From contig CAMOFS010000131.1 of the NCBI GenBank assembly GCA_946613735.1, forward strand, positions 1-5,197: 5,197 bases of DNA, read 5' to 3'. Shown here in pieces: positions 1 through 3,992 of the stretch. The stretch's first letter is position 1, and each line of letters starts with the position of its first letter. This DNA comes from an uncultured Lachnospiraceae bacterium (GTDB lineage: Bacteria > Bacillota_A > Clostridia > Lachnospirales > Lachnospiraceae). Both the position numbers and the translations under genes were made by a program. The notes under the pieces are model-generated. The model had not been told where the DNA came from and did not search any database. It saw only the letters and a program-made list of their open reading frames with translations.

Positions 1-155
1 ACAAAAGGATGGGCATTGGGTACCGGTGTAACATGCTGATACGTGAGGATCTCACGGATCTTGGCAACGTTGATCCCATAATAATTGTCCGCAACCTTGA
101 ACTCGAGTATTTCCAATTCATTAGTGCCGGACTCCAATAAAATATTAGTATCCAT
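1..155 (-). CDS. cheV: CheV-like chemotaxis coupling protein, N-terminal fragment (CheW domain)
   Basis: The first 51 codons of a gene that runs off the left edge. The protein begins [19 protein letters not shown] and continues with a stretch ending [19 protein letters not shown]. This is the opening of a CheW-like beta-barrel: the 'LEF.V....YGI.V..I.EI......T.VP' pattern is typical, and the N-terminal leader resembles clostridial CheV proteins as I remember them. CheW domains link chemoreceptors to the kinase CheA at the inner face of the membrane; CheV adds a C-terminal receiver domain. That second half lies outside the window, so a plain CheW cannot be excluded. The ATG at 155 is preceded by a strong GGGAGGAG ribosome binding site five bases away, which fixes the start. 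The gene has its own promoter in the gap before it, suggesting it is transcribed independently of the upstream lipoprotein gene. Confidence 0.8.
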   Translation of the reverse strand, partial: MDTNILLESGTNELEILEFKVADNYYGINVAKIREILTYQHVTPVPNAHPF

Positions 156-179
156 ACATTCTCCTCCCAGTAATTTTTA

Positions 180-196
180 GTAAACCCGGTAAACCC
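180..196. repeat. Tandem direct repeat in the cheV leader
   Basis: Two copies of GTAAACCC (180-187 and 189-196, plus-strand reading) lie 9 bases apart, between the predicted transcription start near 213 and the ribosome binding site. In the minus-strand transcript this reads GGGTTTAC twice. The function is unknown; it could be a protein- or RNA-binding site, or simple duplication. Confidence 0.35.
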
Positions 197-216
197 CCGA
201 GATATTACCACTATTA

Positions 217-230
217 TTGATTATAATCAA
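217..230. repeat. Perfect 14-bp palindrome overlapping the cheV -10 box
   Basis: TTGATTATAATCAA is a perfect inverted repeat with no spacer and contains the whole -10 hexamer of the predicted promoter. A palindrome in this position could be an operator for a dimeric repressor. It is AT-rich, so chance is a real alternative, and no second copy was seen in the window. Confidence 0.4.
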
Positions 231-248
231 AACACCTTTGAAAATCAA
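220..248 (-). promoter_or_regulatory. Sigma-A type promoter for the cheV-like gene
   Basis: On the minus strand, a -35 box TTGATT (243-248) and a perfect -10 box TATAAT (220-225) are separated by exactly 17 bases. Transcription would start near 213, giving a leader of about 58 nt before the ATG at 155. The -35 box lies only a few bases past the stop codon of the lipoprotein gene. It is a housekeeping-type promoter. I see no TAAA-N15-GCCGATAA element of the flagellar sigma factor (sigma-D/28), which often drives chemotaxis genes. Confidence 0.7.
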
Positions 249-251
249 CTG

Positions 252-1088
252 TTAAAGCTTTTCTACCAGTGTCTTTTCCTCACTTGATATGACCTGTAGC
301 TGGATGTTGTTCAGGTCCTTGATATACTCAGGTGCAAATTGGAACAAAAGCACCATTTCCTGCTTCTTGTGAGCCTTTATAGTACCGTTAAAACTGCTTA
401 AGTCATTAAGAAGGATCGTCCTGTCAGAGGTGTTGGCCGCTCCATCCACTGTAGCCCTGAAGGAAACACCCATGCCGGGGACGTTGAGATCAATATCCTC
501 ATCAGATGTATTCTTGACCTTGTACTCCAGCACAAGAAAATGATTACCGGCTGAAGGTGAAAGATCAAAATATCCGTCAAAGCTGTAATTGGTCACATCC
601 AAAGCCTTGACATAAGTAAACTTAAGATCCGGGATGCCGAGTGCCGATCCAAGATCCGGAGCTGTCCTGCTGACAAGTCCCTCGGACTCACCGGATCCAT
701 CAGGCTCCTCCGACTCACCGGAGGGTGTACTGTCGGATGAAGTATCACCTGATGAACTGTCACCGGATATGGGCTCCGGTATGTCACTGATACTGTCGCC
801 GCCATCCACATCACTTCTGTCTTCGTCAAAGCCAATGTTTTCACTGGCAGTCACGTCATTAAAAATCCTGCTTTTTGTGGTAGCTCCCTCTCCGGAATCA
901 TCCCTGATATTGACGGCTCCCTGCTGAAGAGTCCTGTTGTACTTGGATGTAGCGCGGGCGCAATAAATAGCGATCTGCTTTTCATCTTCGTCAGAAAGCT
1001 CGTAAACATGTGCGCATCCGCCAAAGATCAAGCCACAGATAAGTGTCAGACAAAGAAATATGATCTTTTTATTTCTAATCGGATTCAT
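252..1088 (-). CDS. Putative lipoprotein with acidic linker and C-terminal beta-rich domain
   Basis: A 278-residue predicted lipoprotein of unknown function. Residues 1-24 form a signal peptide: basic N-region (NPIRNKK), hydrophobic core, then FGGC with the lipidation cysteine at 25. Phe at -3 departs from the usual Leu/Val/Ile but is tolerated. Residues 29-51 (YELSDEDEKQIAIYCARATS and following) form a short helix that looks like a motif of Lachnospiraceae lipoproteins. Residues about 60-140 are low-complexity and rich in Ser, Gly, Asp, Glu and Pro, probably a flexible cell-wall-spanning linker. Residues about 155-278 look beta-rich, with FLVLEYKVKNTSDEDIDL recalling the DUF4352/DUF5067 fold; that assignment is by eye only. 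It lies 64 bp after the histidine kinase gene, so it may be co-transcribed and act as an accessory or target of that system. An in-frame TGA sits five codons upstream, and no clear ribosome binding site precedes the ATG. Confidence 0.85.
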   Translation of the reverse strand: MNPIRNKKIIFLCLTLICGLIFGGCAHVYELSDEDEKQIAIYCARATSKYNRTLQQGAVNIRDDSGEGATTKSRIFNDVTASENIGFDEDRSDVDGGDSISDIPEPISGDSSSGDTSSDSTPSGESEEPDGSGESEGLVSRTAPDLGSALGIPDLKFTYVKALDVTNYSFDGYFDLSPSAGNHFLVLEYKVKNTSDEDIDLNVPGMGVSFRATVDGAANTSDRTILLNDLSSFNGTIKAHKKQEMVLLFQFAPEYIKDLNNIQLQVISSEEKTLVEKL

Positions 1089-1094
1089 AGGTAT

Positions 1095-1123
1095 ATGGTA
1101 TCATTTATCACTTTAATATTCAA
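1095..1123 (-). promoter_or_regulatory. Weak candidate promoter giving a near-leaderless lipoprotein transcript
   Basis: On the minus strand TTGAAT (1118-1123) and TACCAT (1095-1100) are 17 bases apart, each matching the sigma-A consensus at four of six positions. The expected start point would fall at about 1088, the A of the lipoprotein start codon, consistent with the missing ribosome binding site. The boxes are weak and the region is AT-rich, so this is only a candidate. Confidence 0.25.
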
Positions 1124-1152
1124 CAGTATTTTGTGAAACATTCGCCTAAGAT

Positions 1153-2505
1153 TTATTCGTTTTCAACATATTTGTCCAGTTCGAAGTAGAATTCAACACC
1201 GTTATCGTAATTGGTTACACCACAGTCCTTGTTGAAGCTGTCCATAACCGCTTTTACAACGGAAAGACCGATACCGCTTCCGCCATACTCTCTGGTACGT
1301 GCCGCATCCACCTTGTAAAACTTCTCCCAGATATGTTCCATAGCCTCATCGGGAATGGGATCTCCGGTATTGAAAACACAGATCCTTACATCCTTTTCCG
1401 ATGGTATGACTTTTATGCTTACGATCTTTTCATTTTTTGCATAGTGAATGGCATTGGTAAGGTAATTGGTAAGTACCTGCTCCGCAAAAAACTCATCTGC
1501 CAGGACATAAGTTTCTTCAAATTCCGGCGCCACAAGCTTTACCTCATTTTGGGAAGCCAGTATCTCATTGGACTCTACAACTGACGAGATCAGTTCATTA
1601 AGGAGCACCCTTTCCATATTGATATTACTGTTGCCATACTCCAGCTGATTTAAGGCTAAAAGCTGACGCACCATCGTATTCATCCTGCCGGCTTCGTCAA
1701 CGATAACATCCGCATAGTATTTCCGGCTCTCCGGATCATCTGCCACGTCATCGGCGAGTCCCTCGGCATACCCCTGGATCACGGCAATGGGAGTCTTCAG
1801 CTCATGAGATACGTTGCTGATGAACTCCTTTCGCATCTTTTCAGCCTCTTCCTTTAGCTCTATGTCCCTGGATAGCTTTTCGTTTTCATCCTGGAGCTTT
1901 CCTATGGTGCTCTCCATATAGCTGGAGAGGAAAAATGCCACAAGTCCTGCCACCCCGATGGCCAAAAGCCCGACTACCAGGATGAATCTGTTGGTGACCA
2001 TGGCGCTTTCCTTCATGCCCGCCACTGCAGTTCGCATCATTACTATATTCCCGTCGGAAAGTGTGCCCCAAAGCACCAGGTAATCCTCCCCAAACCGGTC
2101 GTCACGGATCTTTCGGATGCTGTAGTTCTCCGTCTCTTCACTGCCCCAGAAGCTGTCGTCATTTTCTCCCAGCATGGTCATATACATCTGACTAAGCAAA
2201 AAATCGATATGGTCCTGGCTGGATATGATCACCGTCCCATCGGAGGACATAACAAGAAATGACAGATTCTCGTTACTGGCCAGTTTTTCCAGAGTAAGCT
2301 CAAAATCATCCTCGTATAGCTTACTGCTTTTGGCGCCGGAATCTATCACATTAAAAGCCTTTATCATCTTATCGGTCTTGTGGAGTGTGTAGAAAAAGCC
2401 TAAAAGTGTGGTATTTAATAAACATACCAGGGCAATGACTCCGATCACCACTCCTATGATGGCTGTGGCGATCCTTTTTCTGATGCTTCTATTCTTCGAT
2501 CTCAA
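1153..2505 (-). CDS. Membrane sensor histidine kinase of a two-component system
   Basis: Senses an extracellular cue and phosphorylates the adjacent response regulator. Numbering is from the most upstream possible start, GTG at 2544; subtract 13 for the TTG start chosen here. Transmembrane helix 1 spans about 25-52, the extracytoplasmic sensor domain about 53-185, and helix 2 about 187-209. A short charged coiled-coil linker (211-240) follows. The HisKA H-box is FISNVSHELKTP with phospho-accepting His247. The ATPase domain shows the N-box (VLTNYLTNAIHYA, Asn364), G1 (FNTGDPIP, 391-398), F-box (WEKFYKVD) and G2 (GGSGIGLSVV, 421-430). All catalytic motifs look intact. I choose TTG at 2505 because it has GGGG seven bases upstream, leaves a short basic tail before helix 1, and overlaps the regulator by 17 nt. 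The GTG at 2544 has no spaced ribosome binding site. No obvious HAMP domain separates helix 2 from the H-box. The ligand is unknown. Confidence 0.93.
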   Translation of the reverse strand: MRSKNRSIRKRIATAIIGVVIGVIALVCLLNTTLLGFFYTLHKTDKMIKAFNVIDSGAKSSKLYEDDFELTLEKLASNENLSFLVMSSDGTVIISSQDHIDFLLSQMYMTMLGENDDSFWGSEETENYSIRKIRDDRFGEDYLVLWGTLSDGNIVMMRTAVAGMKESAMVTNRFILVVGLLAIGVAGLVAFFLSSYMESTIGKLQDENEKLSRDIELKEEAEKMRKEFISNVSHELKTPIAVIQGYAEGLADDVADDPESRKYYADVIVDEAGRMNTMVRQLLALNQLEYGNSNINMERVLLNELISSVVESNEILASQNEVKLVAPEFEETYVLADEFFAEQVLTNYLTNAIHYAKNEKIVSIKVIPSEKDVRICVFNTGDPIPDEAMEHIWEKFYKVDAARTREYGGSGIGLSVVKAVMDSFNKDCGVTNYDNGVEFYFELDKYVENE

Positions 2506-3172
2506 ACTTATACCCCATACCCCAGATTGTCTTGATGTAGGCACCCTTGTCGCCCATTTTGCTGCGGAGCTTTTTGACGTGGGTATCTATGGTCCTGGCA
2601 TCGCCGAAATAATCGTAGTCCCATACTGAGCTCAGTATCTTTTCCCGGGAAAGCGCAAGCCCCCGGTTTTTGATGAAATACTCCAAAAGCTCGAATTCCT
2701 TGACTGAAAGGTCGATCCTCTTGCCGTCTATATGGACCTCATGGGCATCCACAGAAAGGTCTATGCCACCTATCGAGATCTCCGAATCAGAGGATGAGCC
2801 GGCAGCACCCGCTCTTTTTAAAACCGCACCCACCCGGGCCACCAGCACCTTGGGAGAAAAGGGCTTGGAAATGTATTCATCGGCGCCGGAGGAAAAGCCC
2901 TTAAGCTCGTCATCCTCCTCACCCTTGGCGGTAAGCATGATCACCGGTATGTCTGATTCCCTGCGGATCTCAGAAAGCACCTCGTAGCCGTTCTTTTTTG
3001 GCATCATCACATCCAAAATGATAAGTGCCAGATCGTTATTGGCATAAAAAGCATCAAGGGCCGCCTCTCCGTCAGCGGCCTCTATAACCTCATAGTCGGC
3101 GCGTACCAAAAAATCATGCACCAGCTTCCTGAGTCTCATTTCATCGTCTACTACTAAAATCTTCTGATTCAT
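2489..3172 (-). CDS. OmpR/PhoB-family response regulator
   Basis: A 227-residue DNA-binding response regulator, the cognate partner of the downstream kinase. The receiver domain (1-120) shows acidic pocket Asp9/Asp10, phospho-accepting Asp54 in LIILDVMMPKKNGYEV, Thr81 in VIMLTAKGE and Lys103 in YISKPFSP. A short Ser/Ala/Gly linker (121-131) leads to a winged-helix domain (about 132-227) with the typical LSVKEFELLEYF segment, the recognition helix within DARTIDTHVKKLRSKMG, and the wing WGMGYKF. The start is ATG at 3172, with GGAG five bases upstream (3178-3181). An upstream TTG at 3214 in the same frame would add 14 residues encoded by an intergenic repeat, and is rejected. The 3' end overlaps the kinase gene, implying translational coupling. 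The target genes cannot be told from sequence; the neighbouring lipoprotein is an obvious candidate. Confidence 0.96.
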   Translation of the reverse strand: MNQKILVVDDEMRLRKLVHDFLVRADYEVIEAADGEAALDAFYANNDLALIILDVMMPKKNGYEVLSEIRRESDIPVIMLTAKGEEDDELKGFSSGADEYISKPFSPKVLVARVGAVLKRAGAAGSSSDSEISIGGIDLSVDAHEVHIDGKRIDLSVKEFELLEYFIKNRGLALSREKILSSVWDYDYFGDARTIDTHVKKLRSKMGDKGAYIKTIWGMGYKFEIEE

Positions 3173-3177
3173 AAATA

Positions 3178-3181
3178 CTCC
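3178..3181 (-). promoter_or_regulatory. Ribosome binding site fixing the response regulator start
   Basis: GGAG on the minus strand lies five bases before the ATG at 3172. It decides between this start and the in-frame TTG at 3214. It sits immediately downstream of the palindromic repeat, so folding of that repeat could influence ribosome access. Confidence 0.75.
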
Positions 3182-3186
3182 AAATA

Positions 3187-3230
3187 AGATCCTTCGACTA
3201 CGCCCTTCGGGCAACGTTTGGGATGACAGG
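3187..3230. repeat. Palindromic intergenic repeat of the 'GTCATCC...GAAGGATCTT' type
   Basis: Read on the minus strand, the gap begins CCTGTCATCCC, passes through a small perfect hairpin GCCC-GAA-GGGC (3202-3212), and ends GTCGAAGGATCTT. The outer ATCC/GGAT arms are complementary and the middle is an imperfect palindrome. The ends match a dispersed intergenic repeat (TGTCATCCTGAGCGAAG.. type) that I recall from many bacterial genomes; I could not search for other copies. It occupies most of the space between the upstream membrane-protein gene and the response regulator. It accounts for the spurious N-terminal extension of the regulator reading frame. Confidence 0.6.
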
Positions 3231-3235
3231 TAAAA

Positions 3236-3790
3236 TCACCTGACTATGCCCAGATCGGCTTCACGGGCTGCCACGGCCGCCTCCCTCTCACTAAGCTCCT
3301 GCTCCCAGGTGGCGTATTTGTCCAGGATGGCTGTCTCGTAGTTTAAAATAGTGGGTGATTTGGAGGTAAGGGTGATGGCAAACATGGCAATGACCATAAC
3401 GATACAGACTATAGCCACTATCCTCATACTGGCCAGCTGTCCCTGAACGTTTTTAAGCTTTTTCTCCAGTCTGGGATTGGGAACGCTTCCGGCATCGGCC
3501 TTGGGTGCCACCTCAGACTTAACGACAACGTTGTCAACCTTAATAGGCGAAAGCTCCGTAATACCACCTGCCCTGAGGCTCACCTGAAGCTCCTTTAAAA
3601 AAGAATAACCCACTGCAGTGTGAAAAAGCCCCTGGCTTAGGATCTGCTCGTACATGCTCTTGGCCTCTTCGGTACTCCGGCCCCTAAGCCTCTCCTCCAG
3701 ATACTGTACGGCTTTGGCTTCTTTTTTTGCTGCATTGGTCTCATCATTATTAGAAAACAAAAATCCGTTTACAGGTCTTAAATCTGCCAT
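3236..3790 (-). CDS. Single-pass membrane protein of unknown function
   Basis: I do not recognise a named family. The chosen start is ATG at 3790 (MADLRPVNGFLFSNND), with AAAGGAG seven bases upstream, giving 184 residues. A longer frame to 3859 would read through the promoter and is not used. Residues 1-70 are soluble, charged and probably helical (KKEAKAVQYLEERLRGRSTE region). Residues about 75-105 form a linker containing several Val, Ala and Pro. A basic stretch (RLEKKLKNVQ) precedes one membrane helix at about 122-143, so the N-terminus should be inside by the positive-inside rule. The last 35-40 residues, outside, include a heptad-like segment (WEQELSEREAAVAAREADL) that may form a coiled coil. 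There is no lipobox or catalytic motif. It lies just upstream of the two-component genes on the same strand, so an accessory role in that signalling system is possible but unproven. Confidence 0.85.
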   Translation of the reverse strand: MADLRPVNGFLFSNNDETNAAKKEAKAVQYLEERLRGRSTEEAKSMYEQILSQGLFHTAVGYSFLKELQVSLRAGGITELSPIKVDNVVVKSEVAPKADAGSVPNPRLEKKLKNVQGQLASMRIVAIVCIVMVIAMFAITLTSKSPTILNYETAILDKYATWEQELSEREAAVAAREADLGIVR

Positions 3791-3797
3791 TTCCTCT

Positions 3798-3802
3798 CTC
3801 CT
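3798..3802 (-). promoter_or_regulatory. Ribosome binding site fixing the membrane protein start
   Basis: AGGAG on the minus strand is followed after seven bases by the ATG at 3790, with a second purine-rich AGAGGAA filling the gap. This favours the 3790 start over the in-frame start at 3859. Confidence 0.75.
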
Positions 3803-3814
3803 TTGATTTTGTAT

Positions 3815-3844
3815 AGTATAACATATAACGAAAGGGAGCGACAA
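3815..3844 (-). promoter_or_regulatory. Extended -10 promoter for the membrane protein (and possibly the two-component operon)
   Basis: On the minus strand TGTTATACT (3815-3823) gives an extended -10 element: TGn followed by TATACT, which matches TATAAT at five of six positions. A poor -35, TTGTCG (3839-3844), lies 18 bases upstream, inside the hairpin that ends the preceding unit. Transcription would begin near 3808 and give a leader of about 18 nt. Because no clear terminator lies between this gene and the response regulator, kinase and lipoprotein genes, this may be the main promoter for all four. Confidence 0.55.
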
Positions 3845-3857
3845 GCCGCTCCCTTTC
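3830..3857. terminator. Strong 11-bp stem-loop, candidate terminator
   Basis: GAAAGGGAGCG (3830-3840) pairs perfectly with CGCTCCCTTTC (3847-3857) around a six-base loop. On the minus strand the stem is followed by GTTATATGTTATAC, which is U-rich but not a clean U-run, so intrinsic termination may be inefficient. It lies between the carboxyltransferase gene and the membrane-protein gene and overlaps the latter's weak -35 box. It could be a terminator, an mRNA 3'-end stabiliser or an operator-like element. Confidence 0.5.
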
Positions 3858-3876
3858 AAATTGAGGAAATATGGAA

Positions 3877-3929
3877 CACAATTCCGTCATGGAGTCAGAC
3901 CCCATGTAACGAAAAAATGTTGAATTGTG
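3877..3929. repeat. Nested inverted repeat (8-bp outer arms, 9-bp inner imperfect palindrome)
   Basis: Outer arms CACAATTC (3877-3884) and GAATTGTG (3922-3929) are perfectly complementary. They enclose CATGGAGTC (3888-3896) and GACCCCATG (3898-3906), which pair with one mismatch around a single central base. The inner core, TGGGGTCTGACTCCA on the minus strand, resembles REP-like palindromes, though I cannot confirm other copies. No coding sequence overlaps it convincingly. Confidence 0.5.
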
Positions 3930-3942
3930 GATGTCTCCACAA
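3912..3942 (-). terminator. Candidate intrinsic terminator of the carboxyltransferase gene
   Basis: In the minus-strand transcript, TTGTGGA and TCCACAA form a perfect 7-bp stem with a GACA loop (3925-3942), followed seven bases later by T6 (3912-3917). It begins about 50 bases after the stop codon at 3993. The stem is short and the T-run is offset, so efficiency is uncertain. Its 3' arm also belongs to the outer arm of the neighbouring nested repeat, so the two structures compete. Confidence 0.4.
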
Positions 3943-3953
3943 CCGAATACAAT

Positions 3954-3985
3954 ATATCACACAAAAGGACACACAACGGACACAC
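3954..3985 (-). repeat. Three phased GTGTG motifs after the carboxyltransferase stop codon
   Basis: On the minus strand GTGTGTCC, GTGTGTCC and GTGTGATA begin 11 and 12 bases apart, close to one DNA helical turn. The two 8-mers are identical (plus-strand GGACACAC at 3967-3974 and 3978-3985). The function is unknown; they lie in the 3' untranslated region, eight bases past the stop codon. Confidence 0.35.
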
Positions 3986-3992
3986 TGCCAAT

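Noticed and set aside
156..251. Possible terminator after the lipoprotein gene
   Set aside because: Only short AT-rich complementarity around AAAGCTTT was found, with no GC-rich stem followed by a T-run.
634..927. Plus-strand open frame of 97 codons
   Set aside because: It lies opposite the Ser/Gly/Asp-rich linker of the lipoprotein; the Ser/Pro-rich product is a typical antisense shadow and no ribosome binding site was evident.
3173..3214. N-terminal extension of the response regulator from TTG at 3214
   Set aside because: The extra residues are encoded by the intergenic repeat, while the ATG at 3172 has a properly spaced GGAG and gives the normal receiver-domain start.
3227..3242. Small hairpin CAGGT-AAAATC-ACCTG at the membrane-protein stop codon
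   Set aside because: Only 5 bp of stem and no T-run on either strand, so it is not supported as a terminator.
3791..3859. N-terminal extension of the membrane protein to 3859
   Set aside because: The extension runs through the predicted promoter and the stem-loop; the ATG at 3790 has a strong ribosome binding site.
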